Shown here piece by piece: positions 23,841 through 34,058 of a DNA stretch of 64,000 nucleotides. Position 1 is the first letter of the stretch, and each line of letters starts with the position of its first letter. The translations under genes were made by a program, and so were the position numbers. This DNA comes from Massospora cicadina (lineage: Eukaryota > Entomophthoromycota > Entomophthoromycetes > Entomophthorales > Entomophthoraceae): assembly GCA_022478985.1 (NCBI GenBank), contig JAKSZP010000144.1, positions 110,129 through 174,128 on the forward strand. The letters run 5' to 3'. Under the pieces are notes generated by a model that made no database searches, was not told the origin of the DNA, and was given only the letters and a program-made list of their open reading frames with translations.

Positions 23841-24618
23841 ATTGTTAAGGTGGGGTTAATTAACTACAATTACTAATATACACGCTAAACATAGAAGATT
23901 AGATGAGGCTAGTAAACAATAAATCTAAAGATAAAATACTGAAAATCTGAAAGCAAACTAAATTCATATTATAAACAAAAAGTATTAGTTACTACAAGCA
24001 GCTTTTTAGTCTTTTTATATAGTATATATTGTGTGGGATAGAGGCATATCTATGTAAATTTAGCATTATATGTGGACTTAATAATTGTTGGTTTCACAAA
24101 GATATATGTAACTAGTTATTGAGTAAATAATTATAAAATAATGCAAGTATACTAAAATTAGAATAAAAAGAAAGTTTATGTTAGATATACATCTCTTAGC
24201 TAAGAAATTTGTAATCTTAACTATATTGATGTTTTAAGCATTCTGGTGACATACCTTTTGTTAGGAATTTTGATAAATGTGTTTAATTATGTAAATTAAA
24301 AAATAGTGAGATATAAGATAATAATATATATGAGAAGGATTTTAATGCACTTATAAAGTATTTACTGATGTCTATGTCAGCCTTGTAAGATGTTAAGCTA
24401 GCAAATAAAAAATTTAGGTCATAGAGAATCTAAAATGAAAAGTCATCTATTTTCTTTAAGTAGCTTTTAAATATATGACTTAAATGATTACAATGGATTA
24501 CACTAATTTTTTTTATAAAATAGATTTTAAGAGCTACTATCTATGTTCAAGACTGGTAATACACTATGATGTCTTAAGCCAGCAAGAAATATATTAAAAA
24601 TGCACAAATAACCTAAAA
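23841..24618. other. AT-rich DNA upstream of tRNA-Leu
   Basis: No gene or recognisable repeat is visible. The base composition is like that of 22204-23076. Confidence 0.5.
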
Positions 24619-24701
24619 GGACAGATGGCCGAGTCGGTCTAAGGCGCCACGTTAAGGCCGTGGTCTCTTCTGAGGCGTGAGTTCGAATCTCACTCTGTTC
24701 A
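24619..24701 (+). tRNA. tRNA-Leu (anticodon AAG)
   Basis: The 83-nt sequence folds as a class II tRNA. The acceptor GGACAGA pairs with TCTGTTC (one G-U), with discriminator A. The D stem is GCC/GGC, the anticodon arm CCACG-TTAAGGC-CGTGG has anticodon AAG, a short variable stem CTC/GAG follows, and the T arm is GTGAG-TTCGAAT-CTCAC. The A box (TGGCCGAGTCGG) and B box (GTTCGAATC) fit the polymerase III consensus, and a T6 terminator follows at 24704-24709. No intron. It decodes CUU Leu codons. A degraded retro-tail motif follows the terminator, so a SINE head is an alternative, but the intact fold and terminator favour a real gene. Confidence 0.93.
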
Positions 24702-24703
24702 AA

Positions 24704-24709
24704 TTTTTT
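24704..24709 (+). terminator. Polymerase III terminator of tRNA-Leu
   Basis: A run of six T on the coding strand three bases after the tRNA 3' end, sufficient for RNA polymerase III release. Confidence 0.85.
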
Positions 24710-24710
24710 G

Positions 24711-24757
24711 CACAGACTCCCCCAGCTTGGGATCATCTAGCCCTAACAAATAAAAAG
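24711..24757 (+). repeat. Diverged copy of the retro-tail motif behind tRNA-Leu
   Basis: The sequence ACTCCCCCAGCTTGGGATC then ATCTAGCCCTAACAAATAAAA aligns with the tail motif found at 6599, 33996, 48272 and 53754 (C-run, TTGGGACCATCTAGTACTA, A-run). A weak 7-bp match, ACAAATA, occurs at 24604-24610 (before the tRNA) and 24746-24752. Confidence 0.5.
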
Positions 24758-24800
24758 TGAATTAAATTTTTAAGTTAATATCTTTATTAAAATCATTCAA

Positions 24801-24848
24801 TATATATATTTACAACCATCTAGTACTAAAAAATATATATATTTACAA
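24801..24848 (+). mobile_element. 18-bp tail-only retro-insertion with 15-bp TSD
   Basis: TATATATATTTACAA occurs at 24801-24815 and 24834-24848. The insert between them is only CCATCTAGTACTAAAAAA (24816-24833), the last part of the shared tail motif plus A6. It is the shortest member of the series. The AT-rich duplication could partly be chance, but the motif is identical to the other copies. Confidence 0.7.
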
Positions 24849-25186
24849 ACTTTGTGTTTCAGAGGTTGCATGGTTCCTCCAAGACCAATAAACTCAGTTT
24901 TTTACAAATTAGAATACTGGTCAATTATCTCTTTGTCTGACTTTGTCCAACAGTATATTTATCCAATGTGTAAAACTTCCAGATTATATTGTCAGAAATT
25001 GGGAAGACATTATATCTAATTTGTCAATGTGTATATTGGGTTGACAATTCCTATTAATGATTTCTGATCAATATTTTACACAATTAAATCAATCTGATGT
25101 TTTTGAGTGTTATTTACTTAATTCTTAACTTTGAGTATTTAATCATGGAGTAGTTATTTAATTTGATTTTGCCTTTAACTCCAACA
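24849..25186 (-). repeat. Possible 3' LTR remnant of Ty3 element B4
   Basis: The segment ends with AACTCCAACA at 25186, like the LTR ends of B1 (TTCCAACA) and B3 (TTCCCAACA), and is followed by B-lineage integrase sequence. A possible LTR start, TGTCAGAAATTG, lies near 24994. The rest is AT-rich and too diverged to align by eye. Confidence 0.35.
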
Positions 25187-25438
25187 ATCCATTCATAATC
25201 CTATTGCTGATGACTAGACTTGTATAAACCCTACATAAACTCAGTTTTACCACAGTCTGGTATACCATATTAGATATGTCATCTTTCCCTGTCTTTTTAA
25301 TATCATGGTAGGGACCAGCCCAGAAGGTGACCAGCTTGTGTGCTAATCCAAATTATCAGTGTTATAGGACAAAAGTAAGATTACATATCTAGTAAGTTGA
25401 GATTTCACATCATTATGCATTAAGATGAGAAGTCTCCC
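25187..25438 (-). pseudogene. Ty3 lineage-B integrase C-terminus remnant (element B4, left part)
   Basis: It aligns with 10400-10560 of element B1, the minus-strand integrase end (compare 'catggtagggaccagcccagaag' with 'tttgtagggtccagaccaaa'). The alignment stops at 25438 and resumes after 33183, so the TRIM-like element 25439-33178 was inserted here. Confidence 0.65.
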
Positions 25439-25904
25439 TGTAACAGACCAGAAACATCCCAGTTCCAACTGCTGCATAATTACATATTGCTTTAGTGTAC
25501 TGACAAGCAACCAAAGCAGCCTAACCAAATAGGGAGAGATTTGGGGCACTGACAAGAAGCCAAACATTCACATCTAATTGGTTAACTATGCATAGTCCAC
25601 TGTGTGGTTGGCCCAACCCAACCACATAAAAGCTTCCTCAAAACAGAAACACCCAAAAAAGACCACAGATATGTGAGGTATGCAAACCCCAAAACATCCT
25701 TTATTTTTATTCAAGACATAAAACCAAAGGTGCCTGCCAACCAGAGATCATCTGGGGAGCAACCAACAATGCTACTCAGGAAGGGAAATGCTAGGGGTCC
25801 TCATATAATTCTGAAGTGAACTCTGGAAGGTGCTGGCACGTCTTATAAAGGCAGTTTTTTAGGGACCTCACCCAAGCTATTGATTAGGCTCACACAAGCC
25901 TAAT

Positions 25905-26755
25905 TGTCATGACCACATGACATCATAGTGGGGACCAACCCCAAGGATAAGGCTGGGTGCCAAGAGGCCCATAAGGTGAAGTTACAGGCCCTCCCTGACC
26001 TTAAGCATACACTAGACCAACGCTGGGTATAGGAAAATATGCCCAGGTTGGTACTAGTGAGGTGCCAAATGCCCAGCCCCTTATGTCAGCCCAGGCATTA
26101 AAACAGATGGTCTATTGAATTAACGTGGATGGCTCCATTCAGTTAATTAAGGAAGGGGGTTTTGAAACCCATTCCATTTACAAAACAACGCATTCAGGTC
26201 AGATCCAACTTCAGTCAATCACTCAAGTGAAGTCAGTTTTGGCATACTTGACCAATTTTATGGTAGTGTTGGCCTATTGGTGGGTCAGTGCTTGGTCCCA
26301 CTTCAGCAAACCCCTTATTCCCCCAATGTTGTTTAATTCTGTTTCCCATGACCAACACTCCTTGTTGGTAGACTTCCCAAGTAGAATTTCCCTGGTTTAC
26401 CATTTTTTATTAAATGCCATTCTGAACAATCCTATGCACAGACCTCTTTGAGGAGGTCTCACGCTACAACCACCAAACAGTTTTACAGATGATCTGATTA
26501 GCTCCTTGTGCACCGTTGGTTCGCCCTGGTTCCCTCCATCCTGGGATGCTTACCATTTTCCCTTTTGTGCACCACATCATTTTTGGTGGGGTTTTTGTTT
26601 TAATAATCGCACTTTTCCCTATAAGTTATTATTGCTTTAGTCTCCTCCGCTGGGATCTAGTAACTTTGGTTCTAACAGCTAGTTTCCATGCATTGGATCT
26701 GTGCACCGAGAACCACCACACTGGAAACAGGAGAGTTATAGACACTTTTCTTACA
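25905..26755 (+). repeat. 5' LTR of chromovirus A2
   Basis: It starts TGTCATGACC and ends TTCTTACA, matching 31007-31858. No TGG-type primer-binding site follows (the next bases are TTAGTCGAACAAC). Confidence 0.92.
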
Positions 26756-27540
26756 TTAGTCGAACAACAACCTAAAATTATGTGCACAAACTTTTTCCAT
26801 GTGGGACTTTTCTGAAGTGCAAATGGTGGGCGCCAGCTGAGGGCCTCAGCTGTGGTCAGCTGCACCACTGTTTTCTCTTTTTCCCAAATGTTGGAGCAAC
26901 TTGGCGTTATTATGGTTGCCTCCAACTGGAAAGTATCACCCTTCATGCTCATACCTGGTGGATACAGACGTTTTGAGGTCTGGAAGTTGTAATCCCCAAC
27001 TATCCACCAAAATTGCCAATTTTAATTTTATTAAACTGGTTTATCTTAACAGCACATTCAGATGATGCCGGCAGAATTGGCGCAGATGTCCCTGGGGGTG
27101 TTGGCCTTGAATAACGTTTGGCATTCCGTTACTGTTAAGGGAATATGGTCATTCACGTCTAAAACGCGTTTTATAATGGAAACCTGATATATAACTCTGA
27201 ACCATATTTGCTCTCTCACAGCTTAGATATATAACCTATTCATGTGTATGGAATCACCCCAGAAAATCTCCATTTGACCTCTTCCATGATTTGCAGCACT
27301 CAGGAAGTTGAAAAATAACTACGCTTACAATATGAAAATTTTTATGCCCCTGCTGAAGATATGGTGGGATATGTGGCCTCAGTAGTAAAAGTGGTCAAGC
27401 ATCCCTCTCCATTCTTTGATAAAAAAATCATACCAGAGTGGCATGTTACTGCCAAATTAAGAGTTGGCTGGTGATTTACTGGCATTTTCGGCTTTAAATA
27501 AAGATCATTCTGAGTATTTTCTACTGACTGCTATCCTTTC
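26756..27540 (+). pseudogene. Gag region of A2, short and broken
   Basis: This is the space between the 5' LTR and the protease, about 800 bp with several stops. The frame near 27300-27480 (reading YENFYAPAEDMVGYVASVVK) runs into the protease. No zinc knuckle is visible. It is shorter than the corresponding part of A1. Confidence 0.5.
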
Positions 27541-28147
27541 CTCCCCTTTAGGAAAACTCAGCACCACTATTCTGGTGGATACTGGCGCCACTGAAAACTT
27601 TATGGACTAGTGCCTAGCTGACTATCTTGGGCTGAGTTACCTGCCAGGTGGTATGGTTAGGGGAGGGGCGTCCAAAAGTATTCCCACTATGAAGATCATT
27701 GGGACAGTGGACTATCAGGTTGGCAAGTATCACTTGTGGGACACTTCCAAGATATCAAAAACCTCTTGTACACTATCATTTTGGGTGTGGAGTGGTGGCG
27801 GAAGTTTGACGTTAGAACCAACTTGAAAGAGAAGACCCTATCTTTAACAGTAAAAAAATGGCTGCACAATAGTCGTTCCTTTGTCTAAGGCTGATGCTCT
27901 GGGTGACTTGCCCCACTGGTCCCAGTTTCACACCCTTATCCTTGCCTCTATGCTGAAGCCCACTGTGGTGGTTCACCTACCTTCTTGTTTGGAGGGATTG
28001 TAATCTTCTTTTGATGCAGCATCCGCTAATGCACTCCCTGAGCACTCTGAGTTTGACTGTGGCTTCAAGCTCACTGTGGATCTGGGGTGTATATCTTCCC
28101 CCATTTACCCATTGAATGTCCGGGAGGAAGAGGCATTAGATGTCTGA
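27541..28147 (+). pseudogene. Protease and linker of A2
   Basis: The frame reads STTILVDTGATENFMD, a retropepsin active site with intact DTG, followed by a TAG stop. The linker to the reverse transcriptase contains further stops, including a TGA just before KEQLAKGAIF at 28145. Confidence 0.8.
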
Positions 28148-28720
28148 GTGAAGGAGCAGTTAGCCAAAGGCGCAATTTTTCAGCGTACCTCCCCTGTGTG
28201 CTCTCCACTTCTCTTTGTTGAGAAGTCTGATGGTACTCTGCGCCCATGTGTGGACTATGGGAACCTTAACGACGTCACTGTACCAGACCTACATCCCATC
28301 TCTTTGGACTCTCAGATTGCGCGCTATGTGGAGAAGGCTAAAGTCTTCTCCAAGTTGGATTTTTTTAATGCGTTCAATCAGATCTGGATCAAGAAGGGCC
28401 AGGACTGGTTAACCACATTCCGCACCAGAAAAGGAATCTTCCAGTTTCGGGTCATGGTCTTTGGGCTTAAGAATGCCCCTGCCATCTTTCAACGCCGCAT
28501 TGATGATGCGTTGGGGGACTTGTTGGGGGTATGCGCAGTTGCCTTTATGGATGATATCCTGGTGTTTTCCCCTAATCAGGAGTCCCATGCAGTACACCTT
28601 CAGCAAGTGATGGAGAGGTTAAGGGCAGCCAACCTTACGCTGAAGATTACCAAGTGTGAATTTTTCAAGTCCCAGGTCACTTTTCTGGATAACGTCATGT
28701 TTGACCAAAGCACATGTTAA
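28148..28720 (+). pseudogene. Reverse transcriptase of A2
   Basis: A 190-codon open frame contains the whole palm: LLFVEKSDGTLRPCVDYGNL, FSKLDFFNAFNQIWIKKGQD, VFGLKNAPAIFQRRIDDAL and the active site FMDD at 28544-28555 (VAFMDDILVFSPN). FMDD in place of the usual YLDD keeps both aspartates. It ends KCEFFKSQVTFLDNVMF, after which a shift leads to RNase H. It copies element RNA into DNA inside Gag particles. Confidence 0.92.
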
Positions 28721-29403
28721 TTCCAGACAAGGAGAAGGCTATTTGTGAGTGGCCCACCCTCACCTCGGTCAAGGAATTGAGGAGCTTTTTGGGGACATGT
28801 ACGTTCCTCAAGAAGTTCACACCCAATCTTTCTGAGGTGACAGCTCCCTTATATAAGGCTAGCGGTGCCAAGGTGCTTCAGTGGTCCTCCATTTTGGAGG
28901 ATGCTTTCCAAGCAGTGAAGTTCACCCTGTTGTCCACGTCTGTTCTTCACCATGTCGACCCTTCAAAGGAGTTCATTGTGTCTACTGATGCCTCCAACTT
29001 CGCCATAGCAGCCGCCTTGTTACAAGTAGGCAAAGATGGGATATAGCATCCGGTGGGATATTTTTCTAGGAAAATGTCTTTGCCAGAGTTGAATTACGCC
29101 GTTTATAATAAGGAGTTACTGGCAGTGGTGGAGGCGCTGAATTATTGGCGTCACCACTTTCATGGCTCATCCCAACCTTTCTGGGTACATACAGACCACC
29201 GTGCCTTGCTGTACTACTGCGCTCCTCATGTCCTAATCCCACGGCAGACACGTTGGCATGAGACACTTGCCCAAATTTCATTCAAGTATGAGTTCACCAA
29301 GGGCAAGGACAATGGTTTGGCGGATGCTTTATTCTGCAACCCTGCTTTAGCACCCAATCCCAATGAGGTAGAAGTTCATAACAGACAGTTATGTTTCATT
29401 TAA
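28714..29403 (+). pseudogene. RNase H domain of A2
   Basis: Two consecutive frames, 28714-29046 and 29053-29403, are separated by one TAG stop. They carry LRSFLGTCTFLKKFTPNLSE (thumb and connection), FIVSTDASNFAIAAALLQVG (catalytic D), YFSRKMSLPELNYAVYNKEL and VHTDHRALLYYC. The catalytic residues are present. Confidence 0.88.
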
Positions 29404-30720
29404 ATAAAATTGTCTCCCAACTTCCCTCTCCCCGGCCAGTGGGCCAGCGCTTGCCCCTCTGGAAAATGCGGAGAAGTATAGTATGTTCAGAAAGGTAGTC
29501 CTTTATCAGCCGTTGGCAGCTGAATATACTATGATTCTTGCTAAGAGCGCTTTGAACCAAGAGGATCGCTCCAGGGGCTATCACGTGAAGGATGAGATGG
29601 TGTGGTTTCAGGGGCGCCTATGGGTTCCTGCTGGACCACTGCTCCTGGAAATCATCCGGGGCCATCATGATGGACTCACCGTTGGTCATCCTGGTAAAGC
29701 AAAGATGTTGGAGTTAATACGATGCATGTACAATTGGAAGGGCTTGCCTGCCCAGGTGGGGTGGTATTGTAAAGAGTGCCTGATCTGCAATAAGATGAAA
29801 CTCAATCAGCAACCTTTAGCAGGGTTGTTGGTACCAGTACAAAAGGCTGAAGGGCCTGGACTTCCATATTGGTGGATTTCATTGTGGAGTTACATATCTC
29901 TGATGGTTATAATGCCAACATGGTGGTGGTGGACCGTATTATGAAGTTCGCCCACTTCATTCCTTGCAGAACTACAATAACTGCAGCTGAGATGGCCAGG
30001 CCTATTGTCACACATGTGTTTGCGCTTAATAAGGTTCCTCAAGAGATTATCAGTGAATGGGGACCTCAATTTACCTCCGTCTTTTGGGGAAGAGCTGTGT
30101 ATGACTCTTCAGATTCGCCCCTGTCATTCGACTGCTTATAACCCTCAATCAGATGGGCAGACTGAACAAGTGAACCAGTGCTTGGAGCAGTTCTTGCGGT
30201 GTTACACCACTGCGGATAAGTCAGATTGGGCTTCTCACCTTCCTATGGCCCAATTCAGTTACAACAACACTTTGCATTCATCTATTGGTTGTTCCCCTTT
30301 TTTCGCCAACCATGGCTTTAACCCCACCTTTAACATGGAGCCCAGCTGTAATTCTAAGGTTGAAGCGGTGGTGGACTTTTCCAAGACTATCAAGAAGGTC
30401 CACAAGGGGTTTCAACAAGTTTGGAGGCGGCAATGCAAGTTTATAAGGAGAACGCTGATGGAAAGCGCCAAGTGAGTCCAGCATATAAGGAAGGGGATCT
30501 CGTGATGCTTGATGCTTGCAACATCCCTATCAAGCAGCCATGCAAGAGGCTGGAACCAAAGAGGATTGGCCCTTACCACATTGTTAGAAAGGTGGGCCAT
30601 GCCTCATACCAGCTAGATTTTCCCTCTTCATTTCAGATCTTATCTGGCTTCCATGAGAGCAAATTGACGTTGTTTGAGGGCCCCACCAGAGACTCCTGAG
30701 GCCTATCTCGTGGATGGGGC
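29404..30720 (+). pseudogene. Integrase of A2 (second Asp replaced by Glu)
   Basis: The zinc-binding N-terminus reads HPGKAKMLELIRCMYNWKGL with the pair CKECLIC. The core frame (29869-30141) has MVDFIVELHI with the first Asp at 29875, but the second position reads SEWGPQF (codons 30052-30060) where SDRGPQF is usual, so Asp is replaced by Glu. The third catalytic residue is present in DGQTEQVNQCLEQF (Glu at 30164). One frameshift lies near 30100. The C-terminal GPYHIVRKVG segment follows at about 30570. Confidence 0.88.
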
Positions 30721-30724
30721 GCCA

Positions 30725-30880
30725 GTGTGGGAGGTGGAAGAAATAGTTGCCTCCCGCCATGTTAAAAGAAGACCGGAGTACCTGGTATCCTGGAAGGGCT
30801 TTGACACTGCAGATAAAAGTTGTGTTCCAGCGCGTGACTGTATGCATGCCCAAGATCTGATTGAAGCCTTCCACAAGCGT
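30725..30880 (+). pseudogene. Chromodomain of A2
   Basis: The sequence reads VWEVEEIVASRHVKRRPEYL, then VSWKGFD and DLIEAFHKRF, a clear chromodomain pattern at the end of the integrase frame (30674-31006). The third aromatic position, usually W in a TWEP-like context, reads SCVPA, so methyl-lysine binding may be impaired. Confidence 0.88.
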
Positions 30881-31006
30881 TTCCCCCAGGCTGCGGGATC
30901 TCAACCCAAACTGACCGTTGCCACCATGAAGTTGGCCCCTGCCCACAAGAACTTTTCCCTTGCACAAGCCCCTGGAGGGTTGAGCCCCATCTGGAAGAGA
31001 GGGTAA

Positions 31007-31858
31007 TGTCATGGTCACATGACATCATAGTGGGACCAACCCCAAGGATAAGGCTGGGTGCCAAGAGGCCCATAAGGTGAAGTTACAGGCCCTCCCTGAC
31101 CTTAGGCATACACTAGACCAACGCTGGGTACAGGAAAATATGCCCAGGTTGGTACTAGTGAGGTGACAAATGCTTAGCCCTTTACGTCAGCCCAGGCATT
31201 AAAACGGACGGTCTATCAAATTAACGCAGACAGCTCCATTTGTTTAGTCAAGAAATGGGGTTTTGAAACCCATTCCATTTACAAAACAACGCATTCAGGT
31301 CAGATCCAACTTCAGTCAATCACTCAAGTGAAGTCAGTTTTGGCATACTTGACCAATTTGGATGGTAGTGTTAACCTATTGGTGGGTCAGTGCTTGGGCC
31401 CACTTCAGCAAACCCCTTATTCCCCCAATGTTGTTTAAATCTGTTTACCATGACCAACACTCCTTGTTGGTCGACTTTCCAAATAAAATTTCCCCATTTT
31501 ACCATTTTTTATTAAATGCTATTCTGAACAATCCTGTGCGCAGACCCCTTTGAGGAGGTCTCACGCTACAACCACCAAACAGTTTTACAGATGATCTGGT
31601 TAGCCCCTTGTGCACCATTGATTTTCCCAGGTTCCCTCCATCCTGGGATGCTTACCATTTTCCCTTTTGTGCACCGCATCATTTTTTAGTGGGGTTTTTG
31701 TTTTAATAATCTCACTTTTCCCTATAAGTATCATTGCTCCAGCCTCCTATGCTGGGATCTAGTAACTTTGGTTCTAACAGCTAGTTTCCATGCATTGGAT
31801 CTGTGCACCGAGAACCACCACACTGGAAACAGGAGAGTTTATAGACATTTTCCTTACA
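31007..31858 (+). repeat. 3' LTR of chromovirus A2
   Basis: It begins TGTCATGGTC after the polypurine tract GGAAGAGAGGGTAA and ends CCTTACA before the CTAAT duplication. It is one base longer than the 5' LTR. Confidence 0.92.
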
Positions 31859-31995
31859 CTAATCTACAGCTTAGGTGAGGCATAACCAGCATCCAAAACA
31901 ACCAAACCAAAAATGTTTAAAAGCAATCCAACTCAGATTCAGATTTTCTAAATCTGAGTTGGGATGTAACGAATGAGACAAACTTGTCTGGTACA

Positions 31996-32579
31996 TCACC
32001 CCCTTCTTAGAGAAAAATACCTCCTCAAAGAGGGGCCCCACAGTGTAAGGCCGTCATGACAAGAGCTTCCTGGGGCAAGTTACCTCAAGCCCCAGGAAAA
32101 TTAGCCCGGATAAACTCTGAGCCCCTCAAAGAAACACAGATGGCAGGATTAAATCGCCACTGGGCTTCCATAATCAGCCCACCCAGCACGAGGATTCACG
32201 CCCAGTACATGGCTGTGTTGTGCCCCCTTCCAGGCTCCCTTTGCAATGGTCTTCCCATCCTAACTGGGAAGGCACTTTCACCAAATAAAATGCAAGAGGG
32301 GTGCACAGTCCAGCGTGGCTGGACGTCTGACCCCTTTCTGGGCAGACCATCCGTGGGGGGAGGGAGCCCTGCTGGGACAGGTCCCATCTATGCCACTGAT
32401 CCCTGGTGAGTGGGAGGTCCCATCGGGAAATGGAACTGATAGTCACTTCAAGTCCAGGGTTGACCATCAGTCACCAGCTCCCACCAGTGCTGGTTCCTTG
32501 ACAACTGGGATCAAGTGACCACTGAGGTCAGTCCAAACTGGGGATCAGCAGCGTGCATTTCACATTGGCTTTGGAATAA
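31996..32579. other. Internal region of the TRIM-like element
   Basis: 584 bp between the two TRIM LTRs. The open frames in it (for example 32056-32409) show no gag, protease or polymerase motif and are probably chance. The left end is polypyrimidine on this strand (TCACCCCCTTCTTAGAG), i.e. a polypurine tract on the minus strand. Confidence 0.75.
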
Positions 32580-33178
32580 TGTAATGGCCTTAAAACCCCC
32601 AGTTCCAACCACCATATAATTACATATTGCTTTGGTGCACTGACAAGCAACCAAATCAGCCTAACCAAGTAGAGAGAGGTTTGGGGCTCTGACAAGCAGC
32701 CAAACATTCACCTCTCATTGGTAGGCTATACAAAGTCCGCTGTGTGGTTGGTCCAATTCAACCACATGAAAGCTTCCTTGAAATGGAGACACCCAAAAAA
32801 GACCACAGGTATTCAAGATATGTGAACCCCAAAACATCCTTTATTTTTATTCAGAAACATAAAAACCAAAGGTGCCCACCGACCAGAGCTCGTCTGAGGA
32901 GCAACTGGCAATGCTCCCCCAGGAAGGAAAATGCTAGGGTCCTTGTAGAATTCTGAAGTAAACAACAGAAGGTGCTGGCGCGCCTCATAAAGGCAGCACT
33001 TTGGGGACCTCACCCAAGCTATTGATTAGGTTTGCAAAAGCCTAATCTACAGCTCAGGCAAGGCACAACTCAGCTTCCAAAACAACCAAACCAAAAATGT
33101 CTAAAGCGATCTGACTCATAATTGGAAAATCCAAATCTGAGTTGGAATGTAACAAACAAGACAAACTTGTCCATTACA
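32580..33178 (-). repeat. Right LTR of the TRIM-like element
   Basis: 599 bp, TGTAATGG...CCATTACA, matching the split left LTR. CTCCC follows at 33179-33183. Confidence 0.88.
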
Positions 33179-33183
33179 CTCCC

Positions 33184-33978
33184 AAGTGATGAGTATTACT
33201 ATGATTTTGGTGGCAATTTCTTAGATAATACTATTTCATCATCTGAAAATGCATAGTTGATTGGTCATAATCGGGAAAAAATATCCTCAACAGAAGTTTC
33301 ATAATACTGGGTAACTAAAATTCACCTCTCAAAAAATACTAAATAGGGTGATATATTGATTAATTTATAAAATACGATTTTATTATCTAGAAAGGCACTA
33401 GGCAAGTAGTGATTCATTGTATAAGTTTTTTGTGGCATTTACTAAGGATTTTTAACTAATATTCTATCTTTAAGTCTTACCACCCCATTGGTTGATGTGT
33501 TGTAAAGAATTGAAAATTCTTAGCTGGTGTCAGATAGATAAGTCATCTCCTACATTATCTATAAAGTGAAGTCGATCTTATCATTCAAGAGCAGGTTATA
33601 GGGCATCTATGTTGGGTGAATTAAAATGAAAATGAATGGGTTGGTTTTATGCCAGTGTTGCATGAAAATAGCTTCAATCACTTTTTTAGATGGTATGCAC
33701 CAAGAAGTGTATATCAATGGCCTTGGAAAACTGTCAGTAAGGATCTAATCACATCAACGCTCAGTATGCTGAAGGGGCTAGAGGTTGTCACCACTTGATG
33801 CCAGAATCTTAGGATATTTAGATCAACTCTGGAAAATATGAAAAGTCTTTATAACTTCTTAGATGGTCTTGACTATTCAGTACCAGTAGTGTAAGGCTTT
33901 TTAGTGCATTTTTTTATTTTTACTTTATAAGACTTCTCCTATTTTCATATTAACTAGAAGTTTTTTGCTGAGAGAATT
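33184..33978 (-). pseudogene. Ty3 lineage-B integrase remnant (element B4, right part)
   Basis: It continues the homology that stops at 25438. Blocks such as 'aaaggcactaggcaagtagtg' and 'taccaccccattggttgatg' align with 'aaaggcgctgggtagataatgg' and 'taccaccctgttagtagatgg' of B1 (minus-strand integrase). It has drifted towards AT and contains many stops. Confidence 0.65.
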
Positions 33979-34058
33979 AAGGCTCTTATACAAAACATCG
34001 ATGAATCCCCCCTTGGGTTGGGACCATCTAGTACTAAAAAAAAGGCTCTTATACAAAA
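33979..34058 (+). mobile_element. 46-bp tail-only retro-insertion with 17-bp TSD
   Basis: AAGGCTCTTATACAAAA occurs at 33979-33995 and again, identical, at 34042-34058. Between them lie 46 bp: a short head, six C, GGGTTGGGACCATCTAGTAC and an A-run. This is the cleanest member of the tail-only series. Confidence 0.88.

Larger units (their letters stand above)
25905..31858 (+). mobile_element. Ty3/gypsy chromovirus A2, nested in TRIM LTR
   Basis: LTRs of 851 and 852 bp (25905-26755 and 31007-31858), TGTCATG...TTACA, are flanked by CTAAT at 25900-25904 and 31859-31863. The internal order is a short gag region, protease, reverse transcriptase, RNase H, integrase and chromodomain, followed by a polypurine tract (GGAAGAGAGGGTAA) directly at the 3' LTR. 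The pol frame is the best preserved LTR-element frame in the window: long open pieces with only a few stops and shifts. The LTRs are close to each other in the first 200 bp. It is still inactive because of the stops and a changed integrase residue. Confidence 0.93.
25439..33178 (-). mobile_element. TRIM-like non-autonomous LTR element (split by A2)
   Basis: Two LTRs, TGTAA...TACA, are recognised. The left one is 25439-25904 plus 31864-31995 (598 bp after removing A2) and the right one is 32580-33178 (599 bp). CTCCC duplications flank the whole (25434-25438 and 33179-33183). Only 584 bp of internal sequence (31996-32579) remains, with no recognisable gag or pol. An A/G-rich tract (rc of 31996-32015, ending AAGAAGGGGGTGA) next to the left LTR suggests minus-strand orientation. 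At about 1.8 kb without coding capacity it must have used proteins of another element. Confidence 0.88.

Noticed and set aside
32056..32518. Open frames in the TRIM internal region as a possible gag
   Set aside because: No zinc knuckle, protease or polymerase motif; overlapping frames on both strands are equally open.
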